Assembly: GCF_964199755.1 (NCBI RefSeq)
Contig: NC_133906.1
Span: 21,885,419 to 21,949,418 of the forward strand
Length of the DNA stretch: 64,000 bases
Source of the DNA: Larus michahellis
Lineage: Eukaryota > Chordata > Aves > Charadriiformes > Laridae
Reading direction: 5' to 3'
The notes beneath the pieces were generated by a model. It was given only the letters and a program-made list of their open reading frames with translations. It made no database searches and was not told the origin of the DNA. Of the stretch, positions 1 through 9,799 are shown in pieces. Both the position numbers and the translations under genes were made by a program. How positions within the stretch are numbered: the first letter of the stretch is position 1; each line of letters begins with the position of its first letter.

Positions 1-183
1 TTGGGTGAGTGGGGAGGCCGTGCTGGGGGGAGGGGAGGCCATGCCCACCGGGGCTGCAGCGTTGGCAGGGACATGGCTGGGCGTGAGGGAGGACCCCAGC
101 CATGCGGGTGTCCCGCAGTCCCGCTGCCCCATGGTGGTCAATGGGGCTGGGGTCACCCTGCTGCTTCTCCCCGGCTACCACAG

Positions 184-3100
184 GTGGGCGAGGATGTGCC
201 AGACGCCCGCAAGTGTGCCTGCGCCAGCCACGTGGCCAAGATCGCCGAGTTCTTCCAGGTGGGTGATGCTGGGGAAGGGGATGATGCTGCCAGGGCACCG
301 ACCCCGGTCCCTGATGGCCGCTTGCTCCCCTCCAGGGCGTGGATGTCATCGTCAACGCCAGCAGCGTGGAGGACATCGACCCAGGGGCCATCGGGCAGCG
401 GCTCTCCAACGGGCTGGCCCGCGTCTCCAGCCCGGTGCTGCACCGCCTGCGGCTGCGGGAGGACGAGAACGCCGAGCCCGTGGTAATGTCCCCATTACGG
501 CGATGGTGGCGGGCGCGGGGCATCCCTCCCGCCCGGGGCTCCTGTCTGCCGCAGTCCGTCACCCCCTGTGCCGCTTACTGTTATTCCCCCTCGCTGATCC
601 CAGCCCCTCCGCCCCCCCCGCCTCTCCTCCGTCCCAGGGCACCACTTACCAGAAAACCGACGCCACCGTGGAGATGAAGCGGCTCAACCGGGAGCAGTTC
701 TGGGAACAAGCCAAGGTGGGATATGGGAGGGGGACAACCGACGGCCCCCGGGGAGTGGGGCGAGCCACCGGCCGGCTGATGAGCAGCCCTGTCCTTCATC
801 CCCCCTCCACCAGAAAGAGGAGGAATTGCGTAAAGAGGAGGAGCGGAAAAAGGCCCTGGACGCCCGGCTGCGGTTCGAGCAGGAGCGGATGGAGCAGGAG
901 CGGCTGGAGCAGGAGGAGCGGGAGCGGCGTTACCGGGAGCGGGAGGAGCAGATCGAGGAGCACAGGCACGGCAGGGTCCGGGGGGGGTGGCTCTGTCCCG
1001 TGAGACGCGGGATGGTCGCACACAGAGCACGGTTGTGCGCGTGCCGCGAGCGGCTGGGTGGGCGCATGGGTGTTTGTCCCCACGAGGGATGGGGCTGGGC
1101 AGGGGCTGGCGGGCAGGGGCTGGCAGGAGCCGGTGCCCAGCCCTTCTCCCGTGCCCCCATGGCAGGCGGAAGCAGCAGAGCATGGAGGCGGAGGAGGCCC
1201 GGCAGCGCCTGAAGGAGCAGTCCATCTTTGTAAGTGTGGCAGCGGGCACAGGGCCAGGATCGGAGCCGGAGCTGCCGCCTGGCACCGCCCCCAGGGAATG
1301 GCTTTTCCCAGCCGGGCCCCCAGGGCACCCCAGGGCCGGGGAGGGGTGACACCGAGTCTCTTCCCAGGGGGACCAGCAAGAAGAGGACGACAGGCAGCAG
1401 CTCAGGAAATCGGAGTCAGAGGTGGAGGTGAGTCCGGCGGCGGCCGTGCCCGGTGCCGGTCCTTGCTCCCCAGGCAGCGGTGCCCACAGCTGGATGGGGA
1501 CCCAGCGGGGGGGTGCATGGGGGGGTGGTCCCACAGCCCCATGCCACCAGGGCGGTGGGTCTCAGCCTCCCCCGTCCCCACAGGAGGCTGCTGCCATCAT
1601 CGCTCAGCGGCCCGACAACCCCCGGGACTTCTTCAAGCAGCAGGAGCGGGTGGCATCGGGCAGCAGCGACGCCGTCTCGCCGGGCAGCCACAGGACAGGT
1701 GAGGGGCTGGGGGGGCTATGGGCACCGGGGGGGGCACGGAGAGGCCGGGGGGTCTGCGGGCTGCGGAGCAGGTGAGTACGGTGCCGCTGGGGCTCTCCGC
1801 AGCTCAGCAGGTCACAGCAGGCTCTGGGGGCAGAAGGGCTGTGATGTTGGGGGGGTGATGTCCCCCGTGCCATCCCCAGTGCCGTGATGGTGGGTGCCAG
1901 GGGCACGAGGATGGCAGGGGGTCGTCCTGCTTTGCCGCGCCGCCACCACCACCGCCGCCACCACCACCGCACCGTGTGGCCCCTGCCGCCGCGGCAGCTT
2001 GGGCAGGGGCTGGGTGCCAGGGGGAGGTCTGCAAGGACGGGGCGCATCCTGCTCCCTGCTCGCTCTGGTGTCGTCTGCCCACCCGTCACGGCACCGCGGC
2101 AGCAGCCAGGCTGGCAGCATGGCCAGGGTGCAGCTGGGGTGGCACCTGGGGGTCCAGGGGGTGGCTTGGGAAGGAAGCTCTTCCCATGGGGTCAGTTAAA
2201 AGAGACAGGAGGGAGTGGGGCACGTGTGGGGCACCCCCATGCCGTGCCCACCCCAGGGTCCCCGCTGCCAGGGTGGGTGCCTGTGGCGGTGCAGGACACC
2301 CTGCTTTTGGGTCGGGGTGATGGCAGCAGGTCTCTGGCCGTGGCAGTGGGGCTGTCCCTGCGGAGGGATGGCCATGGGGTGGGGGTGACCGGGAAGGGGG
2401 TGCCCCACAGTCTGGGGTCCAGCCCAGACTGGCTCTTTGTGGCTCTAGGGCATGGGCTGGCTGTCCTGGTGGGCACCTCCGGTCGTGGGGCCACATCGTG
2501 GGGCTGTGCTGGGGGTCCTGCTAGGGTGCTGTGCTCGGGGGGCTGTGCCGGGGGCAGGGGAACCTGTGATGTGTCTTCTTGCTGTGGGACCATGCCATGG
2601 GCTGTGCCATGGGCTGTGCCGTGGGGCTGTGCCGTGGGGTTTGTGCCTCGGGGCAATGCTGTGGGGCTGTGCTGTGGGTCGTGCGGTGTGTTGTGGCCAA
2701 GCTGTGGAGCCGTGCCGTGGGTTGTGCCGTGGGTTGTGCCGTGGGGCCATGCTGTGGGGCCACGCTGTGCCTGAGCAGATAGTTGGCCCCATGGCCGTGT
2801 CTGGCCTCTCTCCCCATCTGGCTACTTAATGCTGCCTCCTGTCCTTCCGTCCTGCTGTCTTTCTGTCCTCCTGTCCCGCCATCCTCCTGTCCTGCTGTCG
2901 GTGCTGCCTCCCATCCTGCTGTCCTCCCGTCCCGGTGCCCCAGTGCCCCGGCCCCGCCATGGCCGTGCTGAGCAGGGACTGACCCATCTCTTTGCTCTCT
3001 CTCTCTCCGTCCGTCTGTCTGTCTGTCTTTCTCTCGGCAGGTCGTCTGCACTGTCCTTTCATAAAGACAGCTGACAGTGGGCCGCCTTCTTCCTCCTCCT

Positions 3101-6100
3101 CCTCCTCCTCCCCCCCGCGGACCCCCTTTCCCTATATCACCTGCCACCGCACCCCAAATCTCTCCTCTTTCTTCCCATGTAGGTAGCTGGGAGCCCCCGG
3201 GTGTGCAGCTCCGGGGGCGTGCCAAGCCGCGGGTGGCAGCCCCACAGCCCACCCCAGCCCCACGGCACACTGGGGCCAGGGGGGTGCGAGGACGGAGCCG
3301 TGGGACCGACGGCAGAGGCAGCGCCCCTGCCATGGGCACCCCGAGAGGGACGGGCACCCAAGGGGGGGCTGCACCCGCACCCATGGACACCCTGAACGCC
3401 CCGTCTGGGGCTGCGCCCATGGTGGGCGCCGTGCCCCCAGGGTGGGGGGATGCGTCAGGCTGTGCCCGTGGGGCTGGCTGTGCCCGTGGTATGAGGAGGG
3501 GGCACCAGGCAGGCTGTGCCCGTGGGACAGGGCAGAGCGGTGCCTGGGGAGATGGTGCTCTGCCATGGGATGGAGCAGCCTGTGCCCGTGGGATAGAGGG
3601 GGCACAGGGCAGGTTCTGCTCATGGGGCAGCTGGAGATGGGGCAGGCTGTGCCCATGGGGCAGGAGGTGACAGGGATGTGCCCTGGACCACGCAGGACTG
3701 TGCCCATGGGGCAGCACGGGATGGAAAAGGCTGTGCCCAGGATCGTGTGGGGCTGTGTCCATGGGGCAGACGGAGCCAGGCGGTGCCTGGGGCCATGTGG
3801 GGCTGTGCCCCCTGGCCGGGGGGTAGCGGGGCACAGAGCTGTGCCTGTGGAGGAGAGGCTGTGCCAGGGCGCAGCCGGGTGATGCGTGGGCAGAGCCGGC
3901 GTGTGCCACAGCAGGTTCGGGGCTGGCTGTCCCCAGACATGGCAGATGTGGGGGCTGCGGCTGCGTGGCACCGGTGGGGATGCCCGGGACGTGGGTGGCG
4001 CGGTGATTGCTGCACCCCCGGGTGCCTCTGTCCCGCCACCGCAGGAGGGGGACGACGCGGTGGCAGGTACATGGAGACGTGCATTTGACAGCTTGTGGCT
4101 GCATTGGCGTGGGGCAGGAGCAGGGGTGGTGCTGGATCCCCCCCCCACCCCCGGCAACAGCGTGGGCAGCTCCCCCACGCCACCCCGTCTCCCTTGTCCG
4201 CAGGCAGCCAGTCGGACGCCTACCGCAAGGCCTCGGCAGCGGGCTGCAGCCCCTGCGAGCCCAGCCCGGCCGCCACGCCGCTGGGCGAGCCGGGCACCCG
4301 CGCCTCGGCCCACGAGACGCCGGCAACGCCCAAAGGTGGGCACAGGGATCCCACGGCCTGGGGCTGCCCGGCACATCCCTGCGGTTCCCAGCCGCGTATC
4401 CCCCCCCCCCGATGCAGCCCTCGATGCAGCCCCCGCTGCAGCCCCAGCACTGCAACCCTGCCAACCCTCCCTTGCATCGCTCAGTGCATCCATGCTGTCC
4501 CGTCTGCATCCCTTGGGATGTCCCCCGCTGGCTCTGCTGTGTCCCCTCAGCACATCCCCGCCATATCCGCTGCTCCGCGCCGGTGCATCCCCGCCGTCTC
4601 TGCTGCACGCCCCCCCCCCCACCCCCGGCACCGCCCCAGTGCATCCCCGCCGGCATTGTTGCATCCTTGCTGTCTCCAGTGCATTTTCCAACACCAGTGC
4701 ATCCCTGCTGCCTCTGCTGCGCCCGCCCCATGCCTCCCCCCATCTCCAGTGCATCGCCCCAGCCAGTGCGTCTCTGCCATCGCCAGTGCATCCCCCCCCA
4801 CCCCCCCGCCTCTCCGTACATGCCCTCCGGCTCTGCAGCATCACCCCAGCGCTCCCTGCTGCACCCCCCGATGCGACTCTGCTCTATCTGCGCCACCCCC
4901 CAGTTACGCCCCTGCCAGTGTTGCTGCTTTCTCCCTGCTGTCCCGCTGCATCCCAGCCAGCTCTGCTGCTGACCCCCCCCCACCCCGCGCCCCTCCGCCA
5001 TGTGTCCCTGCTGCTCCTCACTGGTCCCTTTGCATCCCTTGGTGCATCCCAGCTTTCCCCTTTGCAACTTCCCAGGGCATCCCTCCCTATCCCCTCCGCA
5101 TTCCCCCCCCGGCCCCTTCCAGCCACTCTTCCCCCCACCAAGAAAGGCCCAGCCATCCCCGCCACCTCCCCCCCCCCCCCGCCACCCCGCAATCCCAAAG
5201 GATCACTTCCCCCACCTTGGTCCCTGTGGTGTGTGCCACTGGTCCCATCCCTGCCCAGCCACTCCCACCCACCCCCCCAGCATCTCCCCATCGCTCCCAG
5301 TCCAGGGAACCCCCCCCTCTCCAGCTGCAGCCCTGTCCCTGGGTGTCCCCCAGCCCTGGATGAGGAGGGGGATCTGTGGCCGCTGACTGCTGTTCCCCCC
5401 CACCTTGCAGACTCCCCCAGCCCCGGCACCCAGGAGACCGGGCCAGCCGCCCCTGAGCAGCACTGGCCCTTCCCGGGCCCCGAGGACAAGGCTACCGAGC
5501 CCCCTGGGGACGAGCCCGACCCCAGGCCGGCGTGGACAGCGGGGGGTGATGCCCTGGGGGACCTGGTGACCCTGGAGCCCACCGCCGAGCCCTCCCCACT
5601 ACCCGCGGCCGCCGAGCCCCAGCCTGGGGAGGCCCCCAACGCCGAGAGCCTCATCGACCTGTGGCAGAGCGACGGGGCGACCCCCCCTGCTGCCTGGCCC
5701 CTGCCCGCCACCCCCGTCCCCGAGGGTCCCCCGGCCACGCTGCCCGACGAGGGGCCCCTGCTGAGCCTGGATGAGCTGCCCGAGCCCCCCGCCACCTTCT
5801 GCGACGCGGAGCAGGAGGAGGAGGAGGAGGAGGAGGAGGAGGCAGCCGGCACAGGGGACCCCCAGACCCGGGGGCTTGGCTGCCAGCGTGCCCCCCAGGA
5901 GGACGCCCAGGGCCGGGAGACCCCCCCCATCACCAACGGGGAGATGGCCCCCAAGGATGGGACGCCGGGTCGTGGGGAGCAGGTGAGTGTCACCCGGGGG
6001 AGGGAGAATGTGTGTCGGGGGGTGATGGGGCAGCCTGGGGGGGGGGGAGGGGGTGTGTGAGCTGACCACCTGCGCCCCCCAGGCCAGCGAGGGCTACTTC

Positions 6101-6400
6101 AGCCAGTCCCAGGAGGAGGAGGTGCCCCCCCCCGAGGAGCTGTCGGCCAAAGCCCCCCAGCCTGTCTTCTACAACAAGCCCCCAGGTGAGTGGGGATGGT
6201 GGTGGTGGTGGTGGGGGGGGTCGTCCCATCGTGGGGCACCCCCATGCCACCCTGACACCCCCCCCTGCCATGGGGCACCTTATGCCACCCTGACCCCCCC
6301 GCCCCGGACCAATCTTCCCTGTCCCCCAGAGATCGACATCACGTGCTGGGACGCGGACCCCCTGCCCGAGGAGGAGGAGAGCTTCGGGGGGGGCCTGTAA
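184..6400 (+). CDS. DBN1: drebrin (DBN1), 3' part; N-terminal exons lie outside the window
   Basis: Drebrin is an F-actin side-binding protein of dendritic spines and migrating cells. Coding exons: 184-258, 336-482, 638-715, 814-965, 1166-1229, 1368-1427, 1584-1698, the alternative 3041-3178, 4204-4335, 5411-5982, 6083-6185 and 6330-6400 (stop TAA). The first two exons encode the C-terminal half of the ADF-homology domain ([19 protein letters not shown]). The next exons encode the charged coiled-coil/helical actin-binding region ([18 protein letters not shown]), then the helix with [20 protein letters not shown]. The large exon at 5411 is acidic and proline-rich and carries a Homer-type PPATF motif plus a glutamate run. 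The C-terminus [17 protein letters not shown] is typical drebrin. The 4204-4335 exon is strongly diverged from mammals. The 814-965 exon appears to use a GC donor. Family identity is certain; the mid-region exon set is less so. Confidence 0.96.
1935..1972 (+). repeat. CCA/CCG trinucleotide tract in a DBN1 intron
   Basis: An imperfect (CCA/CCG)n run of about 38 bases in the long intron before the drebrin A exon. No coding use is seen. Confidence 0.7.
2580..2770 (+). repeat. minisatellite, about 15-bp unit, DBN1 intron
   Basis: Tandem copies of a unit like GTGCCGTGGGGCTGT, with variants CCATGGGCTGTG, fill about 190 bases of the intron upstream of the drebrin A exon. Copies differ by one to three bases. 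The repeat creates long open frames on both strands that have no protein-family character. Confidence 0.85.
3041..3178 (+). other. DBN1: drebrin A-specific alternative exon (ins2), 46 codons
   Basis: This exon encodes the 46-residue insert that distinguishes adult neuronal drebrin A from embryonic drebrin E. The motifs [10 protein letters not shown], a serine run and [15 protein letters not shown] match the mammalian insert in order and length. The acceptor is ctctcggcag and the donor gtaggt follows at 3179. It is 138 nt and phase 1 on both sides, so inclusion or skipping keeps the frame; it changes the junction codon before SQSD from Gly (skipped) to Cys (included). The pyrimidine-rich tract upstream is long. 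A second gt four bases further on (3183) would break the frame. Confidence 0.9.
3440..3880 (+). repeat. degenerate minisatellite (GGCTGTGCCCGTGGG-like), DBN1 intron
   Basis: Scattered to tandem copies of a unit like GGCTGTGCCCATGGGGCAG cover about 440 bases just downstream of the drebrin A exon. It resembles the 2580-2770 array (shared GTGCC-TGGGGC core), so the two may have expanded from one seed on either side of the alternative exon. Confidence 0.75.
4425..5080 (+). repeat. degenerate minisatellite (CCAGTGCATCCCTGCTG-like), DBN1 intron
   Basis: The 1.07-kb intron between the 4204 and 5411 exons is largely made of imperfect copies of a C-rich unit containing AGTGCATCC and CTCTGCTGC, with poly-C interruptions. 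The plus strand is C-rich and almost free of stop codons, which explains several long open frames through the intron. Confidence 0.75.
5811..5843 (+). repeat. DBN1: GAG tract coding a glutamate run in drebrin
   Basis: An almost pure GAG repeat inside the large acidic exon encodes about nine consecutive glutamates just after the Homer-binding PPATF motif. Pure codon use suggests a length-variable tract. Confidence 0.85.
6190..6222 (+). repeat. GGT tract in a DBN1 intron
   Basis: A (TGG)n run followed by a G run right after the donor of the 6083-6185 exon, in the last-but-one intron. Confidence 0.7.
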
Positions 6401-6783
6401 GCCCGAGCCCCGCTGCTGGTGCAGGCAGCCCGCCCCGGCCGGCGCGGGGCGCGGGGGGGCCGCAGCCGGGGGCCGGGCCCCCCCCTCGCCCCGCCGGGGC
6501 CCCGCAGGATGAGGTCTCCGGGTGGGGGCCGTCCCCCTGCGCCCCCACCCCGGGGCACCTTTTACAGCCCCCCCCCCCCCAATCTCCTTCTCTCTTTTTT
6601 AAGTTGTCGGTAGGAGCTGTGTCAGCCCCCCCCTGCCCTTAGCAGTCCCCCCCCCCAGCTGCCCCAGAGCCCTTTTGAAGAGGGTGGGGGGGGGGCACGC
6701 TCGCATCCCCTGCCCGGCTGTGGGATGGGGTCCTCGCTCTCTTCGTGCCCCCCAGGAGTCCCCCCCCGACTTTGCACGAGTTC

Positions 6784-6831
6784 AGAAAAAAAAAAAAAAA
6801 AAAAAAAGGAATAATAATAATAATAATAAAT
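6784..6831 (+). repeat. poly-A plus AAT microsatellite in the DBN1 3' UTR
   Basis: About 24 adenines followed by six or so AAT units, immediately upstream of the proximal AATAAA. It may be a decayed retroposon tail or simple expansion; no body of a retroposon is recognisable upstream. Confidence 0.8.
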
Positions 6832-6840
6832 GAATATGGC

Positions 6841-6846
6841 AATAAA
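6841..6846 (+). terminator. DBN1: proximal polyadenylation signal of DBN1
   Basis: Canonical AATAAA about 440 bases after the drebrin stop codon. Confidence 0.7.
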
Positions 6847-7073
6847 GTGACCTGACCGAGGCGAGGCTGCAGCCGGCGGCGCCCCCCCCCCCTCCCCAAA
6901 CCCCGGTGGGGAACTGGTGTGGGGCTTTTGCCCTCCCCCCCTCCTTCCCTGCCGGGACCCCCCCTTCCTCCCCCCCCAGCTTGGCCCCCGCTTGGCCCCT
7001 CTTTCCCCCCCCCCTTACGGTAACTGTTTTTGGAAAGCACAAGTTCTGTACCGGCGGTGTGCTCATGTCTGTT

Positions 7074-7083
7074 AATAAATAAA
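7074..7083 (+). terminator. DBN1: distal overlapping polyadenylation signals of DBN1
   Basis: Two overlapping AATAAA hexamers (7074-7079 and 7078-7083), followed by a GT-rich stretch at 7100-7140 that could serve as the downstream element. This is probably the main 3' end, facing the PRR7 end about 125 bases away. Confidence 0.8.
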
Positions 7084-7204
7084 GCGACTCCCACGGGGGC
7101 TGCAGCCTGCTGGGGGGGGGCTGGGGAGGGTTGGGGGGGGGGCACCGCCCTTGGGGGGGTTCCGTGATGCCAGCCCGCTGGGAGGCGAACCCGAGCCACA
7201 AACT

Positions 7205-7210
7205 TTTATT
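7205..7210 (-). terminator. PRR7: polyadenylation signal of PRR7
   Basis: Plus-strand TTTATT reads AATAAA on the minus strand, about 255 bases after the PRR7 stop codon. Confidence 0.8.
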
Positions 7211-7464
7211 CTCAAACCGTAACAAACAAAAAATTTAAGAAACAGAGCAGAGTCCGGGTCCCCAGCGCCCCCGGCCATGGGGGGGCCGGCGGGGGCCAGA
7301 CGGGGAACCAGCCCCTTCCGCGCCGGCGGCGATGGCCCGCACCGGGGCGGGTGTCCCCGGGGGTGACGCGGGCAACCGAAACCAACCCCCCCACACCTCT
7401 CCGGTGCCGGAGGGGCACCCGCGGCAAGGTCCGGGGCGGGGGGGTGGGTCCCTCGGGGCCGCCG

Positions 7465-8292
7465 TTAGACAGCGGTAGTCCTGCCGAAGAGGGGCATGGA
7501 GACCGGGAGGTGCCAGGGTCCCGGCTCGTAGGTGTCCCTGCTGCTGAGCTCCGAGTCCGTCCAGCTGGGAAACATGCGGGGGGAGCACTCTGCCTGCAGG
7601 TAGAGGTCCGGGCAGGCAGGGCCGGGGCTGGCCGAGCGGGGCAGGTGCAGCGCCGAACCGTAGCCGGCGTCCAGGAAAAGGGGTTTGTAGCTGGGGGGCT
7701 GCTCCTGCTTCTCCAGCCGCTCGTGGCTCAGGAAGGGGGCGTTGATTTTGCGGTAGAGCCCCCGCGTGTCCATCAGCACCTCGCTGTACGGCGGGGGGGG
7801 CTCCGCCATCAGCAGCGCTTCCTCGTAGCACGGCGGCTTCGACAGGTCCGACTCTGCAAGGCAAAGACCCCCCCGGACCCCTGCTGCCATCAGTGCTGCG
7901 CCCCAGCTCTTGTACCATATCCCCCCCCCCGAAAAAAAGGGGGGGAGGCACGCGCTGTAGGGAAGCCGAGAGCCCCTTCCCTGCTCCTTACCGTGCCGGC
8001 AGCTCCAGGGCCGGGGGGGCGGGATGTGGTGGTGGGGGTGATGATGGTGGGGCTCAAGGCGGAGGCGGTGGGGAATGGCGATGCCGGGGGGGCTGCCCCC
8101 GTAACCCTCATAGTGCAGCGGCTCCAGCTCCAGCGCGCGCAGGCTCTGCTCCCGCAGCCGCTCCTCCTGCTGCCGCTTCACCCGCCGCCGCAGGTAGCTG
8201 CAGAAGCAGCACAGCAGCACGATGAGCCCCCAGATGAGCCAGAAGCCCGCGAAGCAGGTGAGGAAGGTGTAGGTGCCCTGGGACATCACCAT
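7465..8292 (-). CDS. PRR7: PRR7, proline-rich transmembrane synaptic adaptor
   Basis: PRR7 is a single-pass adaptor of postsynaptic densities and T cells that binds PSD-95-type PDZ proteins. Two coding exons, 7992-8292 and 7465-7853 (minus), give 229 residues; the human protein is 274. The start [18 protein letters not shown] fits the family exactly. A membrane segment spans about residues 9-31 and is followed by a cysteine cluster (CCFC) suited to palmitoylation and by basic residues. A histidine-rich stretch ([10 protein letters not shown]) is shorter than in mammals and explains the size difference. [21 protein letters not shown] carries the tyrosine/PPxY part. The end FGRTTAV holds the class I PDZ ligand TTAV. 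An acceptor CAG lies five bases upstream of the ATG, so the 5' UTR starts in an upstream exon. The gene is tail-to-tail with DBN1. Confidence 0.96.
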   Translation of the reverse strand: MVMSQGTYTFLTCFAGFWLIWGLIVLLCCFCSYLRRRVKRQQEERLREQSLRALELEPLHYEGYGGSPPGIAIPHRLRLEPHHHHPHHHIPPPRPWSCRHGKEQGRGSRLPYSACLPPFFSGGGIWYKSWGAALMAAGVRGGLCLAESDLSKPPCYEEALLMAEPPPPYSEVLMDTRGLYRKINAPFLSHERLEKQEQPPSYKPLFLDAGYGSALHLPRSASPGPACPDLYLQAECSPRMFPSWTDSELSSRDTYEPGPWHLPVSMPLFGRTTAV

Positions 8293-8297
8293 CTTGG

Positions 8298-9590
8298 CTG
8301 CCGGCCCCGGGGGGGGAGGCCCCTGCCTCTCCCTGCCCTCGGGGTGGGGGACGGGATGCTCAGGGCGGTGGCAGGGCCAGGGCAGGACCCGATGCTCTCA
8401 GGGCCACCGAGGGCATCTCCCCGGGCCGTGCCCGGCGGCGTCTCCTCCGGCCCGCGGGCGCCCGCCGTCAGGGGTCCGTCCTCGCCATGGAGCCGGGGGG
8501 GGCTGGAGCGGGTGGGTCAGGCCTGGGTGCGCTGGGCAGGCGGTGGGGCAGGGGGCCGGCGGGGCGGGCGGCGGGGGGACGGGGCCGGCGGGGTGCCGCT
8601 GCCCATCGCTGGGAGGGGGCCGCCGGGGAGGGGGCCCTGCAACGAGACAGACGTGAGCGTGAGCGTGGCGGGAACGCGGCCGCCCCGTTCCCATGGCGAC
8701 TCGCTCCACATGCGCAGCGGCACCCGCAGCCGGTGGGGAGCCGTGCCCGGCCCCACGCGCATCCCCGCCGTCGCCCCCACGGCTGCAAACCCGCACACTC
8801 CCCCGCCCCAGCACCCTGCCAGGGCGCTGCTGGGCACCCCAGGGCGGGAGAGGGATGCTGCGGCCCCGCAGCATCGACACCCTTGAGGTCACGGGGCATC
8901 CGCTGGCATCCCCCCCTCCTGCCCACCCAGCGCACCCTGAGACGGCTGCAGAGCCCGGGCAGCTCGGCCCCTGTGCTGCCCCACAGCAGCGTGCCCCGGG
9001 GTGTCCCAGGGAGGATGAGGGACGCGTGGAGCCAGCGGCCGGCTGCCTGCGGCACGTGGCACTTGTGGGAGCACATGCACCATGGCCATCGCTAGCCTGA
9101 TGGCCACTGGGGATGCTCAGGGGATGGTGGCACCCCGACACGGCGATGCAGGGAGGGAGTGGCAGTGATGGGAACCGTCACCTCTGCCAGGTCCCTGCCT
9201 TTAGGGAGGGTGACAGCTCGGTCACGTCCAGCTGAGCACCAAACTGGGACTACATGTGCCGGGGGGGGTCTGTGCACATCAGCGGCACCCATGGGTGCTC
9301 GCAGGCAGGCACGTACGTAAGCATCCGTCAGGATTATTATTATGGCGGTGTGGGAGCGAAGGGGTTTGCCGCGGGGGAGCAGGGAGGAGGGTGAGCGCCA
9401 GAGTGGCGGTGGCCGAGGGCAGGGTGACCGCAGAGATGCTGGGGCTCCCATGTGCCTCCACTTGGCGAAGGGGCGTGGGGTCCCCATCTGCCCCATGGGG
9501 CAGGGCCACGCTGCCAGCGAGGGGACTGTGGTGGGGCCACCGGTGCTGCGGGGCAGCAGGAAGGGCAGTGTGGCCGGAGGGCTGAGCCCA
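8298..9590. other. PRR7 upstream intron, no gene seen
   Basis: Between the PRR7 coding exon and the first CpG island no coding exon is recognisable. A near-consensus RFX X-box lies at about 8685-8698 (GTTCCC-AT-GGCGAC, one mismatch). Confidence 0.5.
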
Positions 9591-9593
9591 GCC

Positions 9594-9656
9594 GGAAGGA
9601 AGGAAGGAAGGAAGGATGGATGGATGGATGGACGGACGGACGGACGGACGGAAGGA
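9594..9656 (+). repeat. GGAA/GGAT/GGAC tetranucleotide microsatellite
   Basis: Three successive tetranucleotide blocks (GGAA, then TGGA, then CGGA) show stepwise mutation within one array. Confidence 0.9.
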
Positions 9657-9799
9657 CTGATGGGTGGACGGGGGAAGGAAGGAGCTGGGGAGCCCTGGCC
9701 ACGCTCAGGCGGGGGCTGCTCCATCGCGCAGACAAAAGCGGGGGCAGAGGCAGCGTCGGGATGTGGGTCTTTGGGGGGGTTGGGGGGGGGATGCCCCTT

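Larger units (their letters stand above)
6401..7100 (+). other. DBN1: DBN1 3' untranslated region
   Basis: About 700 bases follow the drebrin stop codon. The sequence is C/G-rich with poly-C runs, then an A-tract of about 24 and (AAT)n at 6784-6830, then two polyadenylation signal regions. No further open frame of interest was seen. Confidence 0.8.

Noticed and set aside
2521-5067. Open frame of 848 codons on the minus strand
   Set aside because: It lies over DBN1 introns, the drebrin A exon and one other exon, all on the opposite strand. Its length comes from minisatellites and C-rich, stop-poor sequence; the product is low complexity.
3886-6060. Plus-strand open frame of 724 codons running into the large drebrin exon
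   Set aside because: Only 5411-5982 is exon. The upstream part crosses intron repeats and reads the 4204-4335 exon out of frame.
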